Assembly (NCBI GenBank): GCA_019426215.1
Contig: CM033402.1
Coordinates: 6,201,246-6,265,245 of the forward strand
Source: Buddleja alternifolia
Taxonomy: Eukaryota > Streptophyta > Magnoliopsida > Lamiales > Scrophulariaceae
Direction: 5' to 3'
DNA: 64,000 nucleotides
The translations under genes and the position numbers were made by a program. Below are positions 1 through 12,200 of the stretch, in pieces. Each line of letters begins with the position of its first letter. Position 1 is the stretch's first letter. The notes beneath the pieces are model-generated. The model saw only the letters and a program-made list of their open reading frames with translations. It had not been told where the DNA came from and did not search any database.

Positions 1-365
1 CTGGGCGTGGATCCAAAACTTGGGGCGCAAGTTGGCGAGATTTTGGGCGGATTTTGACAGATTTTAGTCCTATTTTGAATGGGTTTGTTTCGAATTGTGA
101 TAGGAATTATTCTCTAAGTTGTTAAAGATTGTTCCTTATTTGTTAGTGTTTAGACTTATTCCACTATTATAAATAGTAGAACTCTCCTTGCAATTGATTG
201 ATTCACTAATTGAGAAAGAAAAATGTAATCTAGGTTGGCTCGTGGATGTAGGCAATTATGCCGAACCACGTCAAAATTCTTGTGTCATTATCTTCATGTT
301 TATGCTTAGAATATTCTTGTTTCTTGATTATTTTTCGTACTCTGATGCTACGATCCTTAACATAG
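1..365 (+). mobile_element. Ty1/copia LTR fragment at window edge
   Basis: The stretch reads like the R-U5 part of a copia LTR. It has a TATA-like ACTATTATAAATAG near 170 and then the GTGGATGTAGGCAATTATGCCGAACCACG type of block (about 241-270) that is common at the 3' part of plant copia LTRs. A second LTR with the same block lies at 5.3-5.7 kb. The LTR start is not visible and no primer-binding site follows, so this is a truncated or solo LTR. Confidence 0.45.
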
Positions 366-929
366 AATGCATATGAAATTCAATTTCTAATTGACTTATC
401 TTATTATTAATCAAATTTATTTTAGTTGTTTTAACATAAATTTTATTAGCATCCGTAAATAGTGTGCAATATATTGTCCATGTAATTGATGCAATATCTC
501 TACTTCTTATAGATACGAAAATAGGCACTAGAGAGATTGATATTGATTACTTAATACATTCGCAAGTAATAAATGGGCAATAAAGACTCGGTATACTTGT
601 ATAACCTGAGCCATGACATAATAGTTCCAGTCGGACACTATAAAAGAGTGGTAGCTTATGTTGTAGACACATCAGTTGAACTCGACTCGCATTGGTTCTA
701 TCGCATGAGTTTTCACTCTGTGATTGTCATTGACAGAACTAATCAATTGGGATAGGTATAAGTGAACATATGACCTGAGAAATTGAGTTAAAGATGCACC
801 CATGACATCGAGTCTGTCACTAGAGCAGTTAGACCTAAATCACCCGTTGGTCTTCGACCTTGAAATGCGACTTGATGGGTGAGTGGTAATCTTCACTGTT
901 GCTAAGATATAATTTATTCTATCTCAGCC

Positions 930-990
930 CACAAAGAATGGCAATTGTATCAATTGATGTGAAACCAGCCTTCTTGAATGGAAAAAATGC
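930..990 (+). pseudogene. copia reverse transcriptase remnant
   Basis: A short reading frame contains VSIDVKPAFLNGK, close to the conserved copia RT block DVKTAFLNG (compare the intact form at 38.13 kb). It stands alone. The rest of 366-1560 shows AT-rich sequence with no convincing coding region, so this is only a scrap of an old polyprotein. Confidence 0.3.
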
Positions 991-1111
991 GTCCTATGTG
1001 ATTATAAATAATAAAGATCAAAGTCTTTACCCAACGCATTTGGAGTTGCTAGTGTCGGACACTATAGCAAACTTAGTGATTTTGAATTATTGTAATTTAG
1101 ACATATGGTAA

Positions 1112-2216
1112 GGTTAGTGAGTTTGATTTTACCATGACTCTCATTTGGGCTACGAAGTGGGGCACATGACTGATTAGGTGTTACCCACTTCCTTTGGATT
1201 CCTCGCATTGCCCAACAAGATGAACCAAAAGAGTCACGCTTTAATGGTTGACCAAGAAAAATAAAAAAAAATATTTCTATTGGGCTTTAGAGTATTTAAT
1301 TTATTATATAAGTTAAATATTATTAATTAGTTGTTAATTAAATGAATAAATGAATTAATTAAAAAATAGAATTATTAATTGATTAATTTCTTAGAGAAAT
1401 AAATTATTAAATTTATTCTTGGTATTAATTAGTTAATTTGTTGGATTAAATAAATAACTAAAATTATATAAGGAACCCTACGCCACAAGGCTCGACTGGG
1501 TCGACCCTAGGCATCCCCTAGGAGCTCCAATGGACCTAAGTCTTTGATGTGTACTTTTTACCTAAAGACTTAAGACTTTTGAGCAAGTGAAATCATTATG
1601 TTATGGTAGACCGAAAGTATTGCTCCCAGTCCACTATGCACCACAAATTTACAAGTGGTGGAGTGGTTTTCACATGGTGGTTGGGTGATAAAAACCACCC
1701 CACCACTTGGGAATATGTGCGTGGAGGATAGTGGACTGGAGCAAAGCACTCGGTCCACCATAGCTTTTCCATCAATAAGTCCTCTCCTAGACTTTTGAGT
1801 AAGTAACACTTGCAAATTTAAATAGGGGGATTGATGAGGAAGAGGAAGATTATGATGAAGAAGGATAAACACATTGCAAATGATGCCTGCTTTTTCGCCT
1901 TTGTCTAATATAAGGTTGGTAACTCATCTTTACTATTATCTTGTACGAGATGTATATATTTAACTTGGAATGATCTGCTAGGTGATTGTAGGAGATAACA
2001 AAGTAGGGTAGAAATATTGCAATCGGGGCTGAACCGGAGGCCATCTCTTTCGTCTCATTTACGAGTTTGTACAAATTGTACGGTTAACTAACTAACGTTA
2101 ACGATATCTATGATTTTGAAATATGTAGGTTTCTATTAATTGATTATTTGGCTTTGATATGTAACTTGTTTGATGAAATGGAGATTGTTTCTGTGGTTCT
2201 TTTCTTGCTGAAAGAG
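1112..2216. other. gene-free stretch
   Basis: No coding region or RNA gene is supported here. A palindromic patch at about 1650-1710 (GTGGTGGAGTGGTTTT paired with AAAACCACCCCACCAC) could fold into a hairpin. Short open frames on the minus strand at 1570-1872, 1850-2074 and 2098-2289 have no family signature. Confidence 0.5.
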
Positions 2217-2480
2217 TTCTCGACAAATATGACGTCATTTTAGGAACACTTTTGATTGTAGTTTCTTTCGAAAGTTGAGCTCCCTGCATTTTTTAAGCAT
2301 CATTGAATCTAAAACTATCAAATCGGTGCCCAACAAATATGAGATCATTTTAGGAGCATGACTGTAATTCTTTCGAAACTTGAGGTTACTCAACTCTAAG
2401 CATCATTGATTCTAAAACTATCAAATCGATTCTCGACAAATATGAGATCATTTTAAAATCACCTTTGTTTGTAGTTTTCA
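2217..2480. repeat. three diverged ~105-bp tandem copies
   Basis: The phrase CTCGACAAATATGAGATCAT and its variants recur near 2218, 2330 and 2433. Each is followed by ATTTTAGGA-like sequence and a GTAGTTTTC/TTTCGAAA segment, and the first two by AAGCATCATTGA and CTAAAACTATCAAATCG. The copies differ by many substitutions, so the duplication is old. It lies downstream of the cystatin gene. Confidence 0.6.
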
Positions 2481-2693
2481 AACAATCACAATTCACAATC
2501 ATTCAGTATACACGAACAATTGTATATTACAACTTAAATATTGATACTCCTACGCATCAGTCACAAATATGTACCATAATATATAACAAACTAACAACAT
2601 GTGATCATCCCACACATTATACAAAATCCAAGTTAAATTCGTGTGCAATCAATTGCCCGCAGCCAAACGAACCCCGACATTTTATTTCACAAA

Positions 2694-4004
2694 TCAGTAA
2701 GCAACATATACAATATCACGATGCAGAAGAAGAAGGATTCGAAGCAAATCAAGCGTTGCCGATGAGCTTGAATTGTTGAAGCGTCGAAGCAAATCAAGCG
2801 TCGCCAATGAGCTTGAATTCCTGAACTTCTTGAAATTCATCCACGGCTTCACCCACACCTTCGCCTCATACACTTTCTTCTTCCCCCCATCCGCGACCTC
2901 GATCGTTATATAATACATAGTTCCGGCCACCACCTGCTCCTTCACATTCGTGACCTTCTTAAATTCCAAAAGCGCATTCTGTAACCACCACAAATCGTTT
3001 CGACATTCAGATCCAATTTTTTTATAGAGAATCAGTTATAATATACATGTTATGAATATTGAATCTAACAAATTACCATCAGTTTGACAATTATCACAGC
3101 CAACGAAGATGAACTAGCTGTTAGTGGTAATAGTACCCAAAACCTCTATAAGTTTCACTCGCTAATAGAGTTAGATTTCATCGACATTCAGATCTAATTA
3201 CAGTCTGAATTAAAAATGCCAAAAGATCCATTTTTTTAGGGATAATTGCATAAAACCCCCATGTTATTTCAAAAATGCTAAAAACCCCGTGTTAACGAAA
3301 TAGATTAATCAATCCAGTGTTCTTAAAAAATGTGCAAAAAAGCCAAATTTCATTAAAAAAAGAGCACGACATGCTCATTTGTCATTTATATAATTTTCAT
3401 ACTTTATAAAAGGTAAATAGTGTTAATTCACCTAAAAAAATCACGTATTTGGCATTTTTACACACTTTTTAGAAACACAGGTAATTAACCTATTTCGTTA
3501 CCACATACTTTTTTAGCATTTTTGAAATAACAAATGAATTTTTATGCAATTATCCCTTTTTTTAAAAAATAATCAGTTACATAATACATAATATCAAATC
3601 TAACAAATACAAATAAGGGTGATTAACCTATTTCGTTAACACAATTACATTTGAATAATACAGTTTGAATTATCCTTTTTTTCTACGGATTATCACAGGT
3701 TTGACAATTATCACAGCCAACTAAGGACTAGCTGTGAGTGATAATAGAATAAAAGATCTTTAATATCTTAAGTTTTCAATTCTCCAATAGAGCTAGATTT
3801 TATCGACATTCAGATCCAATTTAAAAAATGCCGAAATTTCTCAATATACGATGAAAATCAAGCAAAAGAAGAACGAGAAAGGGGACAAAGAAGACGAATA
3901 GGTACCTGCTTCTTGTTGTGATCATCGACGGCGAAACGAGCGAGATCGTCGATCTCTAGGCTGTTCTGAGATCCTGTACTCTGATGAATAGCTCCGGTCG
4001 CCAT
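2694..4004 (-). CDS. phytocystatin (cysteine proteinase inhibitor), C-terminus frameshifted
   Basis: Inhibitor of papain-type cysteine proteases. Two exons fit: 4004-3906 (33 codons, donor CAG|GTACC) and from 2978 (acceptor CAG|AATGCG). Exon 1 ends in [13 protein letters not shown], the plant-specific cystatin signature (residues 21-33). Exon 2 has the reactive loop QVVAG (48-52) and the second loop Pro-Trp (78-79). No signal peptide is seen, so a cytosolic type is likely. After MNFK (residue 83) the frame reads [11 protein letters not shown] and runs on to 2694 (about 127 aa). One extra base there would give the usual ending [11 protein letters not shown], with a stop at 2796-2794. So this copy either has a 1-bp deletion or a sequencing error. 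The run-on also contains a tandem copy of the 3' end. A TATAAATA lies at 4104-4097. Confidence 0.88.
2762..2818 (-). repeat. direct duplication at the cystatin 3' end
   Basis: On the minus strand AATTCAAGCTCATTGGCGAC followed by GCTTGATTTGCTTCG occurs twice, at about 2818-2780 and 2776-2735, with the second copy reading CATCGGCAAC. The normal stop codon lies in the first copy. The second copy is what the frameshifted frame reads as [12 protein letters not shown]. Confidence 0.75.
3010..3835. repeat. duplicated intron segment around a MITE
   Basis: Inside the cystatin intron two similar segments, about 3010-3220 and 3565-3830, share the phrases GTTTGACAATTATCACAGCC, ACTAGCTGT and ATCGACATTCAGATC. 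The MITE at 3239-3556 sits between them. The intron therefore grew by a local duplication as well as by insertion. Confidence 0.6.
3239..3556. mobile_element. MITE in cystatin intron
   Basis: Starts GGGATAATTGCATAAAA and ends with its inverted counterpart TTTTTATGCAATTATCCC. The next inner block (TTATTTCAAAAATGC) is also inverted at the other end. Flanks are TTTTTTTAG and TTTTTTTAA, an 8 of 9 match that would suit a Mutator-type 9-bp target duplication, but the flank is low complexity. Confidence 0.65.
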
Positions 4005-4096
4005 TGTTGTAATGATAATTGCAATTATAGAAATGATAACTACTTTGCTTGTTTAGATATTTGTGTGTGGATTTGTGAAGGCAACGTTGGATGTGG

Positions 4097-4104
4097 TATT
4101 TATA
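4097..4104 (-). promoter_or_regulatory. TATA box of the cystatin gene
   Basis: TATAAATA on the minus strand, about 93 bp before the ATG at 4004, a normal spacing for a plant gene with a short leader. Confidence 0.55.
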
Positions 4105-4549
4105 GGGGAGGAGCGGGAGAATCGGAAAGTGTCACGTCAAGTTATCCAAAACGTGTTGATGGTTTTGTTTTGTTTGTTTTTGACTTTTTTTCTTTTTTTT
4201 GGGATTTCTAATTGATAGAGTTTGGTCGACATAAATTACTTGATTTTTTTTTCTTTGTTTGTTTATGACTTTTCTTTGATAGTTTAGTCCTAGTTTGTTA
4301 AATACGGGAATCGTCATTAAATATGCACGTAGATATTAAGATTTTTTTTTTAAAAAAGTTACAGTGAAAAATTGGCTGATTTTGTTTTTACGGAAATAGG
4401 AAATAAACGGGAGTTGTAGAAGTTCACGTACGGATGTGATACGAATACAAATGAATTGTTTTGGAGTAAAACATACGACTTATTTCTACATAAATTTGAA
4501 GGATATATTACTTGTACTCGCTTTTATTTTATAATCATAAAATTTAAAT

Positions 4550-5160
4550 GGGAAAATTACTAAAAAAACCTTTAAAATAAACTTTTATATTAAAAAAACT
4601 CATGATAATATTTGTCAATTCAAAAAACCCACTCCATCAACTTTTCATTCCAAAAAACCCAATACATAGAGTTAACAAATTTATGAACTTAATTACCCTT
4701 AACTTTCTATAATAAACATTAATCAATTGTAGTTTTGCAATGAAATTTATTCATTTAAAAAATTTATATTGATATTTGGTAGTGATTTTAATTCTAAATT
4801 TTCAGATTTTTTAATCTTTTTACAAAATTTAAAACACATATTTATGGATACTTACCATATTAAAATCAAAATAAATTATATACAAATATTTTAAAAAAAT
4901 TAATATTACAAAATAAAATTCGTATTTTAAGATTCACCAATTTGAAAGAATTAAAGCAAAATAATTCCAATAAGAAAAAATAATTGATCAATTATTAACT
5001 TAATAAATGAATGGTAATTTAGTCGAAAAAGTTGTTACTCCTCATCTTTGGGATATTTGGAATGAAAAGTTTGTACAGTAGGTTTTTGAAATTGAAAAAT
5101 ATTTTCATGGGCTTTTTGGATATGAAAAATTATTTTCGAAGAGTTATTATATGAGTCAGT
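4550..5160. mobile_element. MULE-type MITE, copy 1
   Basis: Starts GGGAAAATTACTAAAAAAAC. About 120 bp at each end are inverted relative to each other (for example AACTTTTCATTCCAAA at 4637 and its complement near 5059). The whole element is the reverse complement of the element at 54285-54899, which has a perfect 9-bp TSD. The right terminus of this copy is eroded. No coding capacity. Confidence 0.7.
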
Positions 5161-5312
5161 TGACAATACTTAATATTTTAATAAATTATTAACGTTGGTA
5201 GGTTTTTAATTGTATAATACTGAATTAGTACTTATAAAATTAATTATAATTTTCAAGTTTTAAATTTTTATTTTTACCAAAATTGAAGTATTATTCGTTA
5301 ACTATAATATTG

Positions 5313-5660
5313 TGATATGTTTTAAAGTCCTATGCCCTAAATTAAGCAGAAGACCCATTATCAAAAGGATAACTCTGAAGAGAGGAACTGGCCTAGTAGC
5401 TACACGTGTTGAGCCTATTCGATGAAGGATTACAGGGGTGCGGGGGGCTTGGCCCCGCGGTGCAGTAAACTATATTTAAGGTGAAAAATTCGGGACTATG
5501 TTTAGTTCATACTTTTGATATTCATTGTATTATGTTATTTCATTAATAGTGAATACTCGCTCCTATCCCGTGGCTGTAGGCAATTGTCGAACCACGTAAA
5601 TTATTATGTTGTTTGATCTGTATGCTTTTATTATCATGTATTCTAACATATAACACAAGA
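5313..5660 (+). mobile_element. copia-type LTR, probably solo
   Basis: Contains a promoter-like ACTATATTTAAGG near 5470 and the block CGTGGCTGTAGGCAATTGTC followed by GAACCACGTAAAT (about 5569-5600), the same block as in the LTR at the left edge. No polyprotein or primer-binding site adjoins it. Exact ends and target duplication could not be fixed. Confidence 0.45.
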
Positions 5661-5749
5661 TTCATAACGTATGTATTGGCGGATCTTACTTTATTTTATT
5701 ATACGTAATTTATTTTGATAAAATAACTTAAATATAAATTTTCATAGAA

Positions 5750-5946
5750 AATATATTTATATCTTAACAAAAACAAAATTTCTTCCAAAACAAATCTATC
5801 ATACCACACATAATAATTACCCTTTTTTCTATTAATAAACATATCTAAACACATTTTCACTATCATATCTCTATTCTCTAAAAATTAATTTTCGTGCTTT
5901 TATGAAAAATGAGAAATAGGAAATAGCATCCCATTCAATCAGGCCC
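5750..5946. mobile_element. truncated PIF/Harbinger-type MITE, right end
   Basis: Ends CCATTCAATCAGGCCC followed by TAA. It matches the right half of the element at 29117-29704 (AAAATGAGAAAT, CACACTTTCTCC-like blocks). The left half is missing. The end lies about 265 bp before the DGS1 start codon, so it is part of that promoter region. Confidence 0.55.
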
Positions 5947-6211
5947 TAATTTTTCACATTTTGAAGCCCCACCGAGCACTTATTGGGCTTATCTATCCCA
6001 GTAGAGATCATGTTCCCGCAGCCCAAACAAGAAATATATACATATATATATATATATATTATTTTCTATTTTATTTTCCCTCTTTTATTCTTTCTCCTCC
6101 ATGAAATTTTCAACTTCCTCTGCAAGTTCACCAGCCTCACCAAAAACACACACACAACACACATTTCACACACTCAATTGACAACCATCTGTAAATCTCG
6201 GAGCTCCAACA

Positions 6212-9200
6212 ATGGAGGTTTCTTCGGATAACGACGAATCGCCATTGCCGTCGAGCAACGTGAAAGCTCTCATTTCATTCTACTCCACCTATCTACGCAG
6301 CCGCCTCCGCACCTTCTTCCCCGTTTCAATCAATTCCACAAGCACTTTCCTGACGAAGATCGCGAGCTTCTATGGATCACCGAAACGACGCCGCAGGAAG
6401 ACTTGTCTACCCCTACCTTTGCCCTCCGCCGCCGCCGCCGCCACAGCTTCACCTGACCGATCTTCTGAGTAAGAATCGCGCTATAATTATATCGTTGTTT
6501 TCGTTTGTGTTATTTGTGTTGAATTCGTTTCTATTGCTTTAATGAAATTGATGTGGTGGAGGGAAATTGTTACGAACAAACGCGAAATAAAAGCATAAAA
6601 GATTAAACGACATAGCAATTTACATGGTTAGGAAATGGCGTGCGTCGCTACGTCCATGGGATAGGAGGAGAGGATTTTACTATTATCGAATTCCAACATA
6701 ACAGTTCTGCTTTAATTTGGGCCAGAATGTAAGGAGGAGCAAGAATGTAATATTTAGTGCAATAAAACTTTTATCTAATTGTGTGTTTTTGGGGAATTTT
6801 GGGCAAGGATTTAATATTAGATCGAAGGAAGCTCTTAGTTAAATGTGAGAAAAGAAAGAAAGTCAGGTTGTTTTCTTTTTTCGCCTTTCAAAGATGATTG
6901 TAAAGATTGTTTCTGTTTATGTGTATGATCATAGTAGATAGTTTTCATGTTCGTTATTTAGTTGGACTGAAATAAGAAAGAATCATTGGGATCGAATGTA
7001 AATGTATGTTGTTCGATGCTCCTCATGCAGGATTACGCCGGAGGCATCCAAAATTTTCGATGTGTTGGAGGATATCATCGAGCAAGCGCTTCAGAATTTG
7101 CACAGAATTCAGAAGAATTTAGCATTTTGGCAAGCCAGAGCAGAGGTCAGCTGTCAGCATGAATAAGTGTTTGTGCTGTGGTGGAAGTGGCATTCATTTT
7201 GGCAACCATTTGTTTTGCGCTTAATGTATCTTCATATTTCAGGGTTCAAATTCGCAGAAAGCATACTTCATGATATGTGAACGAGGGCCTTATGCATTTA
7301 TTAATGGCACTGTTCAAATGATACGCGATTGTCTTGCTGATGGTTCTAGCATTCAGAAGCTCCATTGTTCAGCATCTTCTCATATATCTGAGAGGATTAG
7401 CGTATTGAATAGTTTGAGATATTCTTTGGCTACATTTTTGGCAAAGGTATATATTTGATTTTATCGTCTATTACGCTGGTAATATATTTTTGGTATGCAT
7501 ATATATTTCTTTGATCTATTTACGTACATCTCCTTTGATCTACCCCCTTTCTCATGGAAAAATTTGTAGATATCTTTTTTAGATAAAATATTCAGAGCTC
7601 TTCATTTTTCAGTTGTGTTATCATGGTTGGTTAGAACGTCTGTGTAAAAATTGATCTTCCTTACTCAGAGAAAGTCTGAAGACTTATTTCCAGATCTCTT
7701 TACCCAATCTTATTCTCTAGGTTTCTACAAGCTGTTTCATACTGAGCTGCTTCAAAAAATTGTAAAACTTGGATCTCTTGTTTTTGTTGACTTGTTAATT
7801 TCGCGAACTATGTATGAAAACTTTCTAGAAAATGTCACACTGAGGCAACAGATACTTGATTTAACATAAAAATGGCTATCACACAGTTTTTACTAGGTAA
7901 AAATGGGGGAAGTTGTAGGCCTGTAGCCAAAATAAACAGAACCGAGAGAAACATTTTTCTCTAAATTTCTTTGCGGTATCCTGTTATTTGTTTGCCTGAT
8001 AAACCTTTTAATGTTTTTTCTTGCATTTTGCCACAATTAAACACCATCAGCTGATATAAAGATTCAGATATTTGACGAAGATTCTATGATTAAATGAATT
8101 GGTTATCTTCGTACTTCTTTATTTTCTCCCCCAGTTTAACAAACAACGGCCCTTGTTCAAGCAGGAAGTCTATGAACACATGCATATGCTAATGGAGCAT
8201 GAAGCTAAATAATTTTTCAACTCCTCCGAGATTGCTTTAGTTAATATTGTTTGTTGGATATTTATCCGTGTTGGCTTTCATGAATATATTTAGAATTAGT
8301 TGAGAATGGACACAGGTTTATATGGAAGTTGACAGAGTTGGAGGGGACCTTGTTAAGGATCCGGCGAATTCATTGCCCGCATTATTGGTTGCTATCAATG
8401 ATCTATTTTTAAATTTGGAGGCTTCCATTGGCCATTTTCATGCAAATCGTCAGGTAATCCATAGAGTTACATAATGTGACATTTTATCCCCATCAATATC
8501 TTCCTAGAAGTTGGAATATTATTTGACATATCTTTCTGTTATATACATGGATAGCCTTGGTAAATGCAGCTCTTATAATTCTCCATGTACTGCTTTTTCA
8601 ACAATATTTTTTATTGTCCATTGAGTGTGCAGAGTGGCTCATCAGTGGATGGAAGCTATTCAGTTCCCCTGATGTTTGCAAAACTTCCAGAAGTAAACCA
8701 GGAAGGTTCCCAGTGGACAGATTGCGAGATTAGAGATGCCGTCAACTTGATTTATGAAAACCTACGGAGATTGGACTCTTATTTGTCTGTGATTGTAAGA
8801 GTTTTTCTCAAACACAATTCTCATTGTTGCTCCATTTATATTTGTTTCTCTTTTTTTCTATACACTTTGAATTCCAATTTTCTGGTGCATGCAAGAACCA
8901 TGACCTTGTAATTAAATTCGTGTGTTAAACTGACAGATTTTTCGATAGGTATCTAAGTTACTGTAATAGCACCTATCGCGTGGAAATGCTATTATCTTGA
9001 ATTGAAGGAATGATTTATCAATAGGATTCTGGCAATATCTAATAAAGTACGACTTAGTGGTCTATACACATATAATTGTTACTTTAAAGCACCAAAACAT
9101 CAGTAAAATTATGAATAATTTTTCCCTAGTGATTTTTCTCTGAAAGTCTGAAAGCCCTTGACATTTTCAATTTTAGCGCAAGTTCTGGTTCATTACTATA

Positions 9201-12200
9201 TGGCACGATTCATATACACATATAATTGTTACTTTAAGGCACCAAAACATTAGTAAAATTATGAATAATTGTGATATGACCATAGGAGAACCCAATCCCA
9301 AAAGCTAGCTATTGAGATGGAAGAGCCCAAGGTCATATAAACCCCACATGGGAATCCCATAATTCCGATGTGGGATCCAAGTCTGATACCTTGCAATTGG
9401 GATCGTAACAAATTGTTACACATATAATTGTTACTTTAAGGCACCAAAACATTACTAAAATTATGAATAATTTTTCCCTAGTGATTTTTCTCTGAAAGTT
9501 TGAAAGCACTTGACATCTTCAATTTTAGCGCGAGTTCTGGTTCATTTCTATATGGCACGATTCATGCATTCTCATTGCGCATTCTGAGTACCTTTAGACT
9601 TACATTTCTACATGATTTGACCTCATTTAGGTTTCCAAACATCGCAAGCCAAAGAAAGTAACTTTGTACTGGATGCACTATAGCTGTGGGGCTTTGGGCA
9701 TTTCTGTTTGTTCATTATGGCTTCTACGTCATAGTAAGTTGATGGGAAGCTCTGACATTGACAATTGGATACGTGATGCAAAAGATTCAACCATAAGCTT
9801 TTGGAATGATCATGTAGAGCAGCCTGTAAGATTTCTTGAGTGCTCTCCAACTTATCATTAGCAGATATTTTTTTATAATTCACGTGAGCTGGGCTCCTGG
9901 GCGTGCTTTCTTTTCCCACTGTTTAATTAGCTGATATCGTTGGATGAATTCTATTTGAAATAGTAACTTGTTTGCTTTTTGGTGAATTCTGGTAGTCATT
10001 GATGCGATCTTATGTTTAAACTGTTCTATTTTTGTTTTGTTTTAATTTTGTACATCAGGTTCTATCTATAAGGGATGAACTTTTTGAGACCTTCAGGAAA
10101 AGGCAAAAAGGTGTAATGGAACGTCAAGAAGTGCAGCTGACTTCAGACTCTCTACATAGGTTAGCCGGTTCAATACTTAATAGTTTATGGGAAGAAAAAG
10201 TCAATTTTTTTAATATTCTTCTCTTGATTTTTCTGAATGCTAGATACCCAAGTAAAGTTTCAGCCAATTAGTTGCTCTACGCTCCATTTCTCTGAACATG
10301 CTTACATCCAAGTGGGCTTTGTAGTAATTATGCCTTTCATGAGCTTGTAATGTTCCTATGCAAAGCCGTAAAACTTTATTAGTTTCCTAATTTTCACTAT
10401 AGATCGGCAAGAGCTGTCTCGTCATTTTATGACTTGTGCTAGCTGTCATCTTGTAAACTAAGTTTCCGCTGGTCGCTTATGTACTTTAATAGTTAATCAA
10501 TAACTTATCACCTCCTGAGAGGAGTCCCACTCCCAGTTACAGACTGGACGGCTACGGTTGTCATGAATAGTCTATAGCACCCTTTGTCCAAGAATTTCTC
10601 ACCAAATCGAAAAGAAATATCAGGTTTTAATGTGAATTGGAGGATTGTCCAAGGTTTGGATCCAAGCACAGGGACTATGAGTCCCTTTATTATAATTTCA
10701 TTTTAAATATTGTGGTGACATTGTTAATCGTGTCATATATTAGGTTAGATTGTTGACATTTCCTGTAACACTGTTCTATTTACTATCATAATATGTGTTT
10801 ATGCATATGCTATATTCTTCTGGCTAGGTCATGTTGCATGCGCTCACTAACTTTATATGTCTTCTTAGTGCTCTAATTTTCTATCAGTTCATGGAGAAAA
10901 GCATTGTAGTTTTTCATGTTACAATTTACGCTATGTGGAATATATTACTCTTGACATTCATACCGTCTCTCCGGTGAATTTCTATTTGCAGAATGCTGCT
11001 AGCTTTCAGTGAGCAGACAGTGGGTAAAAAGTTTCCAGAGCAGGCATCTGACCAAGAAATGCTTGAGATCGTGATGACCAGGTAGACCCTCCCCCTCCCG
11101 CTCCTTTTCTTCTTTTCCTTTTTTCCTTTTTTCCTTTTATAAAAATGTTATGATTTGTAAACAATGTTGCAACATCTCTATTTGTAGTAGCATGAAGTGA
11201 TTCACTTGAATTTTTTTTCTTGTTTTTTTTCCTTGATTTTTCATCTTGTAAGGAGTCATAGTTTCTTTAATTTCTTGTCTTCAATTGCTAATAATCCTTT
11301 TAGATAAGAGTTATTAGACAGAACACAGTACTAAACACCTTCAACTTTTTATTTGATGGGCAATATGTTATTTTTTCAGTTGTTTCATGTTCTCTGTGTA
11401 CATTACTAAATAAGATGGCCAATATATTTTTCATATGTTCGTCAATGCCGAGCAATATTATGAATCTAATTGTGGTCACACGAATCTCCAACCTAATTTA
11501 GTTCTTGGATCAGTCACATCTTTTTTTGGTCAACTATGTCTTAGATTCATAATTCTGTCTTCTTAAGATTTAGGTAATTTTACATTTTCCTGCATATTTA
11601 TGATATTTGTTTCATTAAACTTCTAATATCTATATTTTTTTTTCCCAAACAAGTTTTTAGGGTCGTGTGCTCACTACTCATGTCCCTTTTTTTGTCAATT
11701 CAAGCTTGAGCATGAACTGGTGAGGGAATTATTTATTCACTTGAATGTGTAGGTACGAGAAAGAACTGATGCATCCGATCCAAGGTCTTGTGGGTGGAGA
11801 GCTTGTTCGCGCTCTTCTCATTCAGGTAACATATCTTACTCAGTTCTTTTGCAACACAAAAAAAAAAAAAAAAGAAAAGAATAAAGAGAACAACATACTT
11901 TTAGTGTTTTTTTTTATTGCTGAATAGAACATACTTTAGTTGCAGTCAGCAGTTTCTGGTTTTGTCACCTGATAAAACTTTTTCCACAACAGGTTCAGAA
12001 GCTCAAGCTGGATATTGAAGAGTGAGTTAGTTCACTGATATCTTTCTTACTCCAGCGTGTATTTTCAACTTCGAGTTTATCCCTTACGATCAATTTTTCA
12101 AAACAGAGCAATGCTTGAGCTAGATCAGATTTTGAGGGCCAACGAAATCAACTTTGCTATTCTAGCTGCCTTGCCAGCTTTCTTTATCTCCCTCATTCTA

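Noticed and set aside
2465..2779. 104-codon frame opposite the cystatin 3' end
   Set aside because: Overlaps the diverged tandem repeat and the antisense of the cystatin tail; no signature.
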